Assembly: GCA_029203105.1 (NCBI GenBank)
Contig: CP119318.1
Coordinates: 2,618,501-2,682,500, forward strand
DNA from: Candidatus Kaistia colombiensis
GTDB lineage: Bacteria; Pseudomonadota; Alphaproteobacteria; Rhizobiales; Kaistiaceae
DNA length: 64,000 nucleotides
Direction of reading: 5' to 3'
The position numbers were made by a program, and so were the translations under genes. Within the stretch, counting starts at the first letter, position 1. The number at the start of each line of letters is the position of its first letter. Under the pieces are notes generated by a model. That model worked only from the letters and a program-made list of their open reading frames with translations. It did not search any database and was not told the DNA's origin. Below are positions 41,988 through 50,847 of this stretch, in pieces.

Positions 41988-43214
41988 ATGACATCCATCA
42001 CCCCAACCGACCTGCAGCCGGACGGTCATGCCGCCGCTCGCCCGGCGCCGCTTCCGCTCGCCGGCCTGCTGGCGCTCGCCATGGCCGGTTTCATCACCTT
42101 GCTGACGGAAGTGCTGCCGGCCGGGCTGCTGCCGCGAATGAGCGCCAGCCTGGCCGTTTCGGAAAGCATGGCCGGGCAGTTGATCACGGTCTATGCCCTT
42201 GGATCGCTGCTGACGGCGATCCCGTTGATATCAGCGACGCAGGGCCTGCGCCGCCGCCGTCTGCTGTTGCTGGCGATCGGCGGCTTTGCCGTGACCAACA
42301 CGGTGACGGCCGTCTCTGGCGATTACCTGCTGACGCTGGTGGCGCGCTTCTTCGCCGGCGTCTCCGGGGGGCTGGTCTGGGCTCTGGTTGCCAGCTATGC
42401 CGCGCGCATGGTGCCGTCGCATCTGGCGGGCAGGGCGATCGCCATCAGCGGCATCGGCGCGCCGCTGGCCTTCTCGGTCGGCGTGCCGGCCGGAACCTTT
42501 CTGGGTGGCATGGTCGGCTGGCGGCTCGCCTTCGGCATCATGAGCCTGCTGACGGTCCTGCTGATCGGGCTGGTCGTCGCCAAGGTGCCCGATTTCCCCG
42601 GCCAGCCGGCCGGCGAGCGGCTGTCGCTGCGCGCGGTGGTGCGGATCCCGGGTATCCGGCCGATCCTGTTCGTCATCTTCGCCTTCGTGCTCGCGCACAA
42701 CATCCTCTACACCTACATTGCCCCGTTCCTCGCGCCGCTCGGCCTGCTCGACCGCGTCGACGGCATCCTGCTCGTCTTCGGCATCGGCGGCCTGGCCGGT
42801 CTCTGGATCGCCGGCGTGCTGATCGATCGCTGGCTGCGCGAGGTGGTGCTGGTCAGCATCGCGGCCTTCATCGCCGCCGTCCTGGCGCTCGCGTTCTGGA
42901 GCGGATCGCCGATGGTGGTCTATGTGGCGGTCGCCGTCTGGGGCGTCGTCTACGGCGGCGCGCCGGCGTTGTTCCTGACCGCCTCGGCCAAGACCGCCAA
43001 GGAAGCCGCCGACGTCGCGCAGGCGATGATCGTCACGGTCTGGAACCTGGCGATCGGAGTGGGTGGCATCTGCGGCGGCGTGCTGCTCGAGGCCTTCGGT
43101 GTGGTCTCGTTCCCCTGGGCGATGATCCTGGCGCTGGTCCCGACGCTGGCGGTCGCCTGGTCGGCCAAGCGGCATGGATTTCCGGCGCTGCAGTTGGCCC
43201 GGCCGGCGGAGTAG
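41988..43214 (+). CDS. MFS transporter (AraJ/YdhP-like efflux)
   Basis: 408 residues with 12 predicted membrane helices. FITLLTEVLPAGLLPRMS is typical of the DHA1 drug/arabinose efflux group, and RFFAGVSGGLVWALVASYAARM contains the motif-C-like glycines of antiporters. ATG 41988 has AGAGG 8 nt upstream. Likely controlled by the divergent LysR regulator. Substrate unknown. Confidence 0.9.
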   Translation: MTSITPTDLQPDGHAAARPAPLPLAGLLALAMAGFITLLTEVLPAGLLPRMSASLAVSESMAGQLITVYALGSLLTAIPLISATQGLRRRRLLLLAIGGFAVTNTVTAVSGDYLLTLVARFFAGVSGGLVWALVASYAARMVPSHLAGRAIAISGIGAPLAFSVGVPAGTFLGGMVGWRLAFGIMSLLTVLLIGLVVAKVPDFPGQPAGERLSLRAVVRIPGIRPILFVIFAFVLAHNILYTYIAPFLAPLGLLDRVDGILLVFGIGGLAGLWIAGVLIDRWLREVVLVSIAAFIAAVLALAFWSGSPMVVYVAVAVWGVVYGGAPALFLTASAKTAKEAADVAQAMIVTVWNLAIGVGGICGGVLLEAFGVVSFPWAMILALVPTLAVAWSAKRHGFPALQLARPAE

Positions 43215-43285
43215 TCGCCAGGGCGGTGGGAACCATCCCCTGGCTCGGCGGTTGTCCTCCCGCGAACAAGCATGAGGATTCTTCG

Positions 43286-43477
43286 ATGAGCAGCACCAGC
43301 GACAAGATCAAGGGCCTTGCCAACGAAGCCGTCGGCAACGTCAAGCAGGGTATTGGCAAGGCGACCGACAATGATCGACTGCGCGCCGAGGGCAAGGCTC
43401 AGGAACTGAAGGGCGAGGCCCAGCAGGCGGTCGGCAAGGCCAAGGATGCGGTCAAGAGCGCCATCGACAAGGCCTGA
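43286..43477 (+). CDS. CsbD family stress protein
   Basis: 63 residues, highly charged and helical: MSSTSDKIKGLANEAVGNVK, then repeats of KGEAQQAVGKAKD. This is the general-stress CsbD family, usually induced by stationary phase or osmotic stress. GAGG lies 8 nt before the ATG. 71 nt after the MFS gene; a hairpin follows the stop codon. Confidence 0.93.
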   Translation: MSSTSDKIKGLANEAVGNVKQGIGKATDNDRLRAEGKAQELKGEAQQAVGKAKDAVKSAIDKA

Positions 43478-43505
43478 CCTATCTTCACATCGTTGACGAA
43501 CGACG

Positions 43506-43537
43506 AGGCCCTGGCCGGTTCGCACCGGCCGGGGCCT
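43506..43537. terminator. Hairpin between csbD and the aldehyde dehydrogenase gene
   Basis: A 14-bp stem with one G-T pair (43506-43519 with 43524-43537), loop TCGC. Only a short T tract, but the position between converging genes fits a terminator. Confidence 0.6.
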
Positions 43538-43554
43538 TGCATTGGGGCGGCGCG

Positions 43555-45096
43555 TCAGGCGACGTCGAACTTGACGCCCTGCGCCAGCGGCAGCGTCTTG
43601 CCGTAATTGATGGTGTTGGTGGCGCGGCGCATATAGGCCTTCCAGGCGTCGGAGCCGGATTCGCGGCCGCCGCCGGTCTCCTTCTCGCCGCCGAACGCGC
43701 CGCCGATCTCGGCGCCGGACGGGCCGATGTTCACATTCGCGATGCCGCAATCCGAGCCGCGCACCGACAGGAAGGTCTCCGCCTCGCGCAGATCGTTGGT
43801 GAAAATCGACGAGGAGAGGCCCTGCGGCACGGCATTGTGCAGTTCCAACGCGTCCTCGAAGGCCGAATAGCGCATGACATAGAGGATCGGCGCGAAGGTC
43901 TCGTGCGCGACCGGGCCGCTCTGTGCCGGCATTTCGACGATGGCGGGGCGGACGTAATACGCGTTCGCCGCCTTGTCTGCATCGACGCGGGCGCCGCCGG
44001 TGACGGTGCCGCCGGCAGTCCGGGCGGCGTCGAGCGCCGCCTGCATGCCCTTATAGGCGGCCGCGTCGATCAGTGGGCCGACCAGCGTGCCGGTCTCGAG
44101 CGGATTGCCGATCGTCACCGAGCCATAGGCCTGCTTCAGTCGCGGCACGAAGCCGTCATAGATGCTGTCATGCACGAACAGCCGCCGCAGCGAGGTGCAG
44201 CGCTGGCCGGCCGTGCCCATGGCGGCGAAGGCGACGCCGCGCAGCGTCAGGTCGAGATCGGCCGACGGGCAGATGATGGCGGCGTTGTTGCCGCCGAGCT
44301 CGAGGATGGCGCGGGCGAAGCGGCCGGCTAGGCGCGGGCCGACGACGCGGCCCATCGCGGTCGAGCCGGTGGCCGAGACGAGCGGCACGCGCGGATGGTC
44401 GACAAGCGCCTCGCCGATCTCGCGGCCACCGATCAGAAGGGCGGTCAGCCCCTCGGGTGCGCTGCCTCCCTCGGCGATGAAGCGCCGGACGGCGCGCTCG
44501 AACAGCGCTGAAGTTGCGAGCGCCGTCAGCGGCGTTTTTTCGGAGGGCTTCCAGACGACGCTGTTGCCGCAGACGAGCGCCAGCGCCGCGTTCCACGACC
44601 AGACGGCGACGGGGAAATTGAAGGCCGAGATGACGCCGGTGACGCCGAGCGGATGCCAGCTCTCCATCATCCGGTGGTCGCCGCGCTCGGTGGCGATGGT
44701 CAGGCCATAGAGCTGCCGCGACAAGCCAACGGCGAAATCGCAGATGTCGATCATTTCCTGAACTTCGCCAAGGCCTTCCGAGACGATCTTGCCGGCCTCG
44801 ATCGAGACGAGGCGGCCAAGCTCGGCCTTGTGGGCGCGCAGTTCCTCGCCGAGCAGGCGCACCAGCTCGCCGCGCTTCGGCGCCGGCACGGTGCGCCAGG
44901 CCAGGAACGCAGTGTGGGCCGCTTCGATCGACTGCCTGGCCCCGGCGGCGTCGGTCTCGGCGAGGCGCGCCAGTTCCTCGCCGGTGATCGGCGAATGGAC
45001 GGCGAGCGTGCCGCCGGTGCGCGTGGCCTTGACGCCCATGCCGGTGAGCAGGGCGTCAACCTCGGTCGCGAGGGTGTTCTTGATGGCGATCGTCAT
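43555..45096 (-). CDS. amaB: Aldehyde dehydrogenase, aminoadipate-semialdehyde type (AmaB/ALDH7-like)
   Basis: 513 residues. Catalytic Cys in GTAGQRCTSLRR and the general base in ILELGGNNAAI are present. The segments ESWHPLGVTGVISAFNFPVAVW and GSDCGIANVNIGPSGAEIGGAFGGEKETGGGRESGSDAWK are characteristic of ALDH7 / L-aminoadipate-semialdehyde dehydrogenases. It follows an AmaA-like oxidase gene by 37 nt, the pair known in Pseudomonas putida for L-pipecolate (D-lysine) breakdown. GAGGAAG lies before the start. Role: aminoadipate semialdehyde to aminoadipate. Confidence 0.88.
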   Translation of the reverse strand: MTIAIKNTLATEVDALLTGMGVKATRTGGTLAVHSPITGEELARLAETDAAGARQSIEAAHTAFLAWRTVPAPKRGELVRLLGEELRAHKAELGRLVSIEAGKIVSEGLGEVQEMIDICDFAVGLSRQLYGLTIATERGDHRMMESWHPLGVTGVISAFNFPVAVWSWNAALALVCGNSVVWKPSEKTPLTALATSALFERAVRRFIAEGGSAPEGLTALLIGGREIGEALVDHPRVPLVSATGSTAMGRVVGPRLAGRFARAILELGGNNAAIICPSADLDLTLRGVAFAAMGTAGQRCTSLRRLFVHDSIYDGFVPRLKQAYGSVTIGNPLETGTLVGPLIDAAAYKGMQAALDAARTAGGTVTGGARVDADKAANAYYVRPAIVEMPAQSGPVAHETFAPILYVMRYSAFEDALELHNAVPQGLSSSIFTNDLREAETFLSVRGSDCGIANVNIGPSGAEIGGAFGGEKETGGGRESGSDAWKAYMRRATNTINYGKTLPLAQGVKFDVA

Positions 45097-45133
45097 GGTG
45101 CTTCCTCGAGTTCCGTGGCTTCCGCGCCGATGT

Positions 45134-46417
45134 TCAGAGCCGGGCATCGGCGAGATGGGCGATCTGCGCCCCTAATTCGTAATAGGCTTCCTTGAGCCGG
45201 CGCAAGCGCGCCTCCTGCGGAGCGGTGACGGGCAGCGGCAGGTCGGCTTCGTCGATCCGGCCTGCGATGTGGTCGGCCAGCACGCGGCCGAACACCGTTC
45301 CCGGCGCGATGCCGCGACCATTATAGCCCGAGAAGCCGATGACGTTCTCCGCCAGCTTGTGGAAGCGCGGCAGGCTGTTGTCGGTCATGCCGATCTGGCC
45401 ATACCACTCGGCCTCGAAGGCGACGTCGCCGATCTGCGGGTAGATTTTTGCCAGCGCCCGCCTGGCCCAGGCGCGATGCACGGGAGCGCCGGTGCCGCGC
45501 AGCGCGCCGACGCTGCCGAATACCAGCCGCCCGGCACGATCGAAGCGGAATGAGGTCAGCACGTCTCGCGTGTCCCAGGCGCCCTGCCGCTCGGGCAGAA
45601 TCGAATGGCGCAGTTCCGCGCTGAGCGGCACGGTGGCGAAGTTGAAATAGGGCAGGTGGACCTGCTCGGCGCGGATCTCCGGCCACGGCATGTTGGTGTA
45701 GGCGTCGGTCGCGACGACGACCCAGCGGGCGGTGACGCTGCCGCGATCGGTCGTCACGCGCCAGCCTGCGGCTGTTTTCTCGGCCTGCCGGACCGGGCTT
45801 TGCGTGTGGAGCCGCGCACCGGCGCCGAGGGCGGCATGGGCGAGGCCGCGTGCATAGGCGAGCGGCTGAACCGTGCCGGCGCGGAGGTCGAGCAGCGACC
45901 CGGCATAGGCGCGGCTGCCGAGTTTCGCCGCCGTTTCGTCGGCATCGAGCAGGCGTACCGCGGCGCCGCGCGCGCCCCATTGCGCCGCCCGCTGCCGGAT
46001 TTCGACAAGGCCCTTGGCGCCGACGGCGCAATGCAGCGTTCCGGCCGTTTCCAGCTCGCAGGCGATGTCGTAGGTCCGCACCAGCTCGAAGACGAGTTTG
46101 GGCGCGTTGCCGAGCAGGTCGAGCAAGCGGTCGCCATAGTCGCGGCCGAGCGTGCCGGGCAGGTCGTCCGGCATCACCCACATGCCCGCATTGACCAGGC
46201 CGACATTGCGGCCCGAGCCGCCGAAGCCGAATTCCACCCCTTCCAGCAGGACAACGTCGAGGTCGTCGCGCGCCGCGTGCAGCGCTGTCGAAAGCCCGGT
46301 ATAGCCGCCGCCGACCACCACGACATCCGCCTTGAGATCTCGGTGGAGTGGCGTCGTGACGGGGGCGGGAGGCGCCGTCCGCTCCCAAAGGCCGTGCGAT
46401 CGCGGGTCGTTCTGCAT
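45134..46417 (-). CDS. amaA: FAD-dependent oxidoreductase, pipecolate oxidase type (AmaA-like)
   Basis: 427 residues of the DAO/glycine-oxidase fold. The N-terminal FAD motif VVVVGGGYTGLSTALHAA and GGSGRNVGLVNAGMW are followed by a substrate domain, with GFSGYNGRGIAPGTVFGRVLADHI near the C-terminus. Sequence layout is like AmaA, which oxidises L-pipecolate, and co-occurrence with an AmaB-type dehydrogenase supports that. Other amino-acid or polyamine oxidases of this fold cannot be excluded. Confidence 0.82.
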   Translation of the reverse strand: MQNDPRSHGLWERTAPPAPVTTPLHRDLKADVVVVGGGYTGLSTALHAARDDLDVVLLEGVEFGFGGSGRNVGLVNAGMWVMPDDLPGTLGRDYGDRLLDLLGNAPKLVFELVRTYDIACELETAGTLHCAVGAKGLVEIRQRAAQWGARGAAVRLLDADETAAKLGSRAYAGSLLDLRAGTVQPLAYARGLAHAALGAGARLHTQSPVRQAEKTAAGWRVTTDRGSVTARWVVVATDAYTNMPWPEIRAEQVHLPYFNFATVPLSAELRHSILPERQGAWDTRDVLTSFRFDRAGRLVFGSVGALRGTGAPVHRAWARRALAKIYPQIGDVAFEAEWYGQIGMTDNSLPRFHKLAENVIGFSGYNGRGIAPGTVFGRVLADHIAGRIDEADLPLPVTAPQEARLRRLKEAYYELGAQIAHLADARL

Positions 46418-46608
46418 GTGCCTGTTCCGCCAGATGCCGGAGGGTCCGCTACGATCATGGCTGGCGAGCGGCCTGCCGACAACGAAAATCCGGTTGCTGG
46501 CCCCGGTGCGCCATCGTGGTCCTCTGGACTGTCATCGTTCTGTCATGGCTGTTGTCGCAGTGATGCGGCAGCGCCGCGCCTGGACGATATCGAGTTGCCC
46601 GACGATCG

Positions 46609-47631
46609 ATGAGCCACCCACAAAATCCATTGCCGGCTGACCGGATGGCGCGGCCCGTGTCCGGGGTGATCTGGGCCTATCAATTCGATGACCGGGGGCA
46701 AGCGCGCCCGGTGCCGCTCGACGAGACGATCCTGCCCGCCGCCCCGGGCGAGGGCTTCCTCTGGGTGCATCTCGATTTCGTCAACCGGCTGGCGCGCGAC
46801 TGGGTCAACGGCGTCGGCTGGCTCGGCCAGGACGCGCGCCGGCTGCTGCTCAGCGCCGACGACTATCCGGCGCTCGAATATGACACCCTGTCGGTCTGGG
46901 GCCGGTTCTCCGACACCTTGCAGGATCCGGACGAGGACAGCGAGCGCACGGTGCCGATGCGGTTCGTCTTCGGTCCCGGCTATCTGGTTTCCGGCCGTCG
47001 CCATCCGGTTCGCGCCGCCGCCCTGGCCCGCAAGAAGATCGAAAACGGCCATGTCGTCGGCGGACCCGTCGCGCTGTTCGAGATGATGATCGAGCAGGTC
47101 TTGCGCGCCGTCGCCGAGACGTTGCGCGCCTCGCGGGCCGAGGCGGATTCGATCGAGGATCGCGTTCTCGACGAAAGCCTGCATGACGAGTCGCGCCGGC
47201 TCGGGCCGCTCCGGCGCACGGCGGTGAAGCTGCATCGCCAGCTGTCGGGGCTGCGCAGCATCCTGCGCGAATTCGCCGAGGACGAGCATGTCGACGGCAG
47301 CCATGTCGCGTCCCGCGCGGCGGCGGAGCGACTGCTGCGCCGGATCGAGACCCTCGACCAGGAGGTGCAGGAAGTCCAGGATCGGGCGCGCTTCCTGCAG
47401 GACGAGATCGCGGCGAAGCTCGCCACCATCAGCAACCGGCATCTCTACGTGCTGTCGATCATGACGGCGTTGCTGATGCCGCCGACGCTGGTCACCGGCT
47501 TCTTCGGCATGAATACCGGCGGCTTGCCCTTTCTCGAGGGCGCGCATGGCTGGATTAGCGCCTCGCTGATCGGCGCGCTCGCCTCCGGCTGCACGTTGCT
47601 GCTGCTAAAGCGGCTCGGCCTCTTCGACTAG
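46609..47631 (+). CDS. CorA-like metal transporter, ZntB type
   Basis: 340 residues. A soluble N-terminal domain and long helices (LRRIETLDQEVQEVQDRARFLQDEI) precede two C-terminal membrane spans. The pore motif GMN is in FFGMNTGGLPF, as in ZntB/CorA. The GG after GMNT and the charged periplasmic loop point to ZntB-type zinc transport rather than magnesium. The TAG stop codon lies in the terminal CTAG of a dispersed repeat. Confidence 0.88.
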   Translation: MSHPQNPLPADRMARPVSGVIWAYQFDDRGQARPVPLDETILPAAPGEGFLWVHLDFVNRLARDWVNGVGWLGQDARRLLLSADDYPALEYDTLSVWGRFSDTLQDPDEDSERTVPMRFVFGPGYLVSGRRHPVRAAALARKKIENGHVVGGPVALFEMMIEQVLRAVAETLRASRAEADSIEDRVLDESLHDESRRLGPLRRTAVKLHRQLSGLRSILREFAEDEHVDGSHVASRAAAERLLRRIETLDQEVQEVQDRARFLQDEIAAKLATISNRHLYVLSIMTALLMPPTLVTGFFGMNTGGLPFLEGAHGWISASLIGALASGCTLLLLKRLGLFD

Positions 47632-47690
47632 AGTTTGATCGCGTTTTCTTCACGCGAACCGGTATCCACTTCGCTCGAAAACGTTCTAGG
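47630..47690 (-). repeat. Dispersed palindromic repeat, copy 2 (core only)
   Basis: The reverse complement of the core at 27092 with about 95 percent identity by eye, including CTAG at both ends. The long hairpin unit is missing. It begins inside the corA/zntB stop codon and is inverted relative to the other two copies when compared with the adjacent gene. Confidence 0.85.
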
Positions 47691-47699
47691 CGCAGCCTC

Positions 47700-47748
47700 A
47701 AAACGAAACGACCGCCGGGCGGGATCCGAAGATCGCGCAAGGCGGTCG
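47700..47748 (-). terminator. Terminator of the cydABX unit
   Basis: On the minus strand CGACCGCC pairs with GGCGGTCG (47741-47748 with 47709-47716) and is followed by TTTCGTTTT. It lies 50 nt past the cydX stop codon. Confidence 0.65.
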
Positions 47749-47798
47749 CTGTCGGTTCGGCCGGCGCGGGAGCGTCGGCCGAGGGCGGGTTCAGTCGC

Positions 47799-47927
47799 CT
47801 AGTCTTCCGGTGGCGTGATCGCGACGCGCCCCTTCAGTCGATCGTCGCGCAACTCGTACCACATGGCGTTGAGGATGCCGAAGGCGCAGGCCAGGCTGAG
47901 GCCGAGGATCCAGGAGAAGTACCACAT
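47799..47927 (-). CDS. cydX: Cytochrome bd oxidase small subunit CydX
   Basis: A 42-residue single-span protein. The start MWYFSWILGLSLACAFGILN is the hallmark of the CydX/CbdX family, including the tryptophan and glycine pattern, and the tail is charged and cytoplasmic. GGAG lies 9 nt before the ATG. It begins 15 nt after cydB, as in other bd operons. CydX stabilises heme d in the oxidase and is often missed by annotation because of its size. Confidence 0.93.
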   Translation of the reverse strand: MWYFSWILGLSLACAFGILNAMWYELRDDRLKGRVAITPPED

Positions 47928-47942
47928 TGCTCGTTTCTCCGA

Positions 47943-49094
47943 TCAGTAGGCGTTGGGGTTCTTGGCCATGCTGTCGCCCGTGACCTTGCCGCGCATCACC
48001 CGGTACACCCACGCCGTGTAGGCAAGGATGATGGGCAGGAAGAAGCAGGTCGCCAGCAGCATGACCCAGAGCGTCAGCTTGGACGAAGACGCATCCCAGA
48101 GCGTCAGTCCGGCATTGGGGCTGATCGAGGATGGCAGCAGGAACGGGAACAGCGAGACGCCGGCGGTCGAAATGATGCCGAAGATCGCAATGCCCGAGGT
48201 GATGAAGGTGAGCGCCGGCTTGCGGGCGGTGAAGCCGACAAGGGCCAGCGCCGCGCCGACGAAGCCGAGGATCGGCGCGGTCATCATCCAGGGATAGGTC
48301 GTGTAGTTGGCGAGCCAGGCGCCGGTGACAACAGAGGCCGTCTTGCCAAGCGGGTTGGACGGACCGTTGGGATCGACGACGCTGGTCAGGACATGTCCGC
48401 CGATGCCGTAGGCGACCCAGACGCCGGCCAGCGCGAACAGCACGATGACGGCGAGCGCGGCCCAGCGGCCGAACGTGCGGGCCCGGTCGGCGATCGGGCC
48501 GGAAGTCTTCCACGTCAGCAACGCCGCGCCGTGCATGACCAGCATGGAGAGGCTGACGAGACCGGCAAGAAGCGCGAACGGCGTCAGCAGCTGGAAGAAG
48601 TTGCCGCGATAGAAGGTGCGCAGCGTGTCGTCGAACTCGAATGGCAATCCGAGCAGCACGTTGCCGACGGCAACACCCAGGATCAGCGCCGGAACGATGC
48701 CGGAGAAGCAAAGCACCATGTCCCACTTCGAGCGCCAGCCGGGATCGCCGATCTTGCTTCGGTACTTGAAGCCGACCGGCCGCAGGATGAGGGCGATCAG
48801 GATCACCATCATCGCCAGGTACAGCCCGGAGAACGACACGGCGTAGAGCATCGGGAAGGCGGCGAAGATGGCACCGCCGCCCAGGATCAGCCAGACCTGG
48901 TTTCCTTCCCAGACCGGGCCGACGACGTTGATCACGATACGCCGCTCCTCGTCGGTCTTCGCAACGAAGGGCAGAAGGGCGCCGACCCCGAGATCGAAGC
49001 CGTCCATCACCGCGAAGCCGATCAGCAGCACGCCGAGCAGCAGCCACCAGATCAGGCGGAGGGTTTCATAGTCGATTGGAACGATGTCGTGCAT
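47943..49094 (-). CDS. cydB: Cytochrome bd ubiquinol oxidase subunit II
   Basis: 383 residues with about nine hydrophobic segments. The N-terminal IWWLLLGVLLIGFAVMDGFDLGVGAL and WEGNQVWLILGGGAIFAAFPMLY are invariant family stretches; the charged residues in FDLGV and WEGNQVW line the oxygen/proton path. It ends 15 nt before cydX. Forms the terminal oxidase with CydA for low-oxygen respiration. Confidence 0.97.
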   Translation of the reverse strand: MHDIVPIDYETLRLIWWLLLGVLLIGFAVMDGFDLGVGALLPFVAKTDEERRIVINVVGPVWEGNQVWLILGGGAIFAAFPMLYAVSFSGLYLAMMVILIALILRPVGFKYRSKIGDPGWRSKWDMVLCFSGIVPALILGVAVGNVLLGLPFEFDDTLRTFYRGNFFQLLTPFALLAGLVSLSMLVMHGAALLTWKTSGPIADRARTFGRWAALAVIVLFALAGVWVAYGIGGHVLTSVVDPNGPSNPLGKTASVVTGAWLANYTTYPWMMTAPILGFVGAALALVGFTARKPALTFITSGIAIFGIISTAGVSLFPFLLPSSISPNAGLTLWDASSSKLTLWVMLLATCFFLPIILAYTAWVYRVMRGKVTGDSMAKNPNAY

Positions 49095-49109
49095 GGCGAA
49101 CCTCGCGGA

Positions 49110-50699
49110 TCAGAGCTTGGATGCGGCGGTTGCCGTCGCCGGCAACGCGTCGCCATCGGCGAGCGCGGGCTGGAACGGATTGTGGTCCAGCGGCCCCTTC
49201 TTGATCGTCTTGACCATCAGGATAACCTCGATCACGGCGAGGATGCTGTAGAGGATCAGGAAGATCGCGAGGCTGAGGGCGAGATCCCAGAGGGTTAGGC
49301 CGGACGCCGCATAGAAGGTCGGCAGCACGCCTTCGATCGCCCAGGGCTGACGGCCATACTCGGCCAGCAACCAGCCGCACTCGATTGCGAGCCAGGGCAG
49401 CGGCAGGCTGAACAGTGCCAGCCACAGCGTCCAGCGCTGTTCGCCGAGCTTGTGGCGCGAGGCGACGTAGAAGGCGGCGGCGAAGAAGCCGATGAAATAG
49501 AAGCCGAGCGCCACCATCACGCGGAAGCTCCAGAACAGCACCGGCACATTCGGGATCGTCGTGGCCGCGGCCTTGGTGATGTCTTCCGGCGTGGCGTTCT
49601 CGATGTCGGTGCGGAACTGCTTGACCAGCAGGCCGTAGCCGAGGTTCGGCCACTTGGCATCGAACACGGCGCGGGCTTCGGCGTCAGCCGGATTGGCCCG
49701 GACCTTCCGCAAGGCCACATAGGCCTCGATTCCGTCGCGGATCCTGTCGTGAGCCGAGTCGACCAGGTTGACGATGCCGGGAAGCTCCGTCGTCAGCGAG
49801 CGCGTGCCGATCAGGCCGAGCAGGTAGGGAACGCTGATCGCGAAGCTGTTTTCCTGCTTCTCCATGTTCGGGAAGGCGATGATGTTGATCGCGGCCGGGG
49901 CCGGCTCGGTGTGCCACATGGATTCCATGGCGGCGATCTTCATCTTCTGGTTTTCCGTCGCGACATAGCCGCTCTCGTCACCGAGCACGACGACGGAGAG
50001 CGCTGCGGCGAGACCGAAGCTGGCGGCCACCGCCATGGAACGCTTGGCAAATTCCTGGTGCCGGCCGCGCAGCAGGTACCAGGCGCTGACGGCCATCACG
50101 AACATCGCGCCGGTCACGTAGCCCGCGCTGACGGTATGGACGAACTTGGCCTGGGCGACGGGGTTGAACAGCACGGCCATGAAGTCGGTGACTTCCATGC
50201 GCATCGTGTCGGGATTGAAGACGGCGCCGACCGGGTGCTGCATCCAGCCATTGGCGATCAGGATCCAGAGCGCCGAGAAATTCGCGCCGAAGGCGACCAG
50301 CCAGGTGACGATCAGGTGCCCGATCTTGGACAGGCGGTCCCAGCCGAAGAAAAACAGGCCGATGAAGGTCGCCTCGAGGAAGAAGGCCATCAGGCCCTCG
50401 AGGGCGAGCGGCGCGCCGAAGATGTCGCCGACATAGTGGCTGTAATAGGACCAGTTCATGCCGAACTGGAACTCCATGACGACGCCGGTGGCGACGCCCA
50501 TGGCAAAATTGATACCGAAGCAGGTGCCCCAGAACAATGTCATGCGTCGCCAGATCTCGCGACCCGTCATAACATAGACGCTCTCCATGATCGCCATCAG
50601 GAAGGAGAGCCCGAGCGTCAGGGGCACGAACAGGAAGTGATACATCGCGGTGGCAGCGAACTGCAGCCGCGACAGAGTAACAATATCGATATCAATCAT
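49110..50699 (-). CDS. cydA: Cytochrome bd ubiquinol oxidase subunit I
   Basis: 529 residues of the long-Q-loop type. Heme-ligand His21 is in AATAMYHFLFVPLTLG, GWMQHPVGA contains a second conserved histidine, and the C-terminal part has the signature AEYGRQPWAIEGVLPT. The Q-loop is the extended region around residues 250-380 (FPNMEKQENSFAISVPYLLG). It starts the cydABX unit, next to an FNR/FixK-type box 60 bp upstream of the ATG. Confidence 0.97.
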   Translation of the reverse strand: MIDIDIVTLSRLQFAATAMYHFLFVPLTLGLSFLMAIMESVYVMTGREIWRRMTLFWGTCFGINFAMGVATGVVMEFQFGMNWSYYSHYVGDIFGAPLALEGLMAFFLEATFIGLFFFGWDRLSKIGHLIVTWLVAFGANFSALWILIANGWMQHPVGAVFNPDTMRMEVTDFMAVLFNPVAQAKFVHTVSAGYVTGAMFVMAVSAWYLLRGRHQEFAKRSMAVAASFGLAAALSVVVLGDESGYVATENQKMKIAAMESMWHTEPAPAAINIIAFPNMEKQENSFAISVPYLLGLIGTRSLTTELPGIVNLVDSAHDRIRDGIEAYVALRKVRANPADAEARAVFDAKWPNLGYGLLVKQFRTDIENATPEDITKAAATTIPNVPVLFWSFRVMVALGFYFIGFFAAAFYVASRHKLGEQRWTLWLALFSLPLPWLAIECGWLLAEYGRQPWAIEGVLPTFYAASGLTLWDLALSLAIFLILYSILAVIEVILMVKTIKKGPLDHNPFQPALADGDALPATATAASKL

Positions 50700-50758
50700 G
50701 GCCTATACCTTTTGAGTCGCCAGGATTTCACAGCTACCGGGCCATAAGGCGCTCAACA

Positions 50759-50772
50759 TTGAGCGAAATCAA
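50759..50772. promoter_or_regulatory. FNR/FixK-type box between cydA and cydD
   Basis: TTGAGCGAAATCAA fits the TTGA-N6-TCAA dyad of FNR/FixK regulators. It is 60 bp from the cydA start and 76 bp from the cydD start, so it can serve both units. Oxygen control of bd oxidase by such regulators is well established in alphaproteobacteria. Confidence 0.7.
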
Positions 50773-50847
50773 TGCAGCGAGCTGACGCGTGCGGTGGATT
50801 GGCACAGGGATCGCCCGGATGATCCTGAACACTGTAAGCTTGGGTGC

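Noticed and set aside
47799..49047. A 418-codon frame overlapping cydB and cydX
   Set aside because: Out-of-frame shadow of cydB with an Arg-rich product; cydB and CydX motifs are in the other frames.
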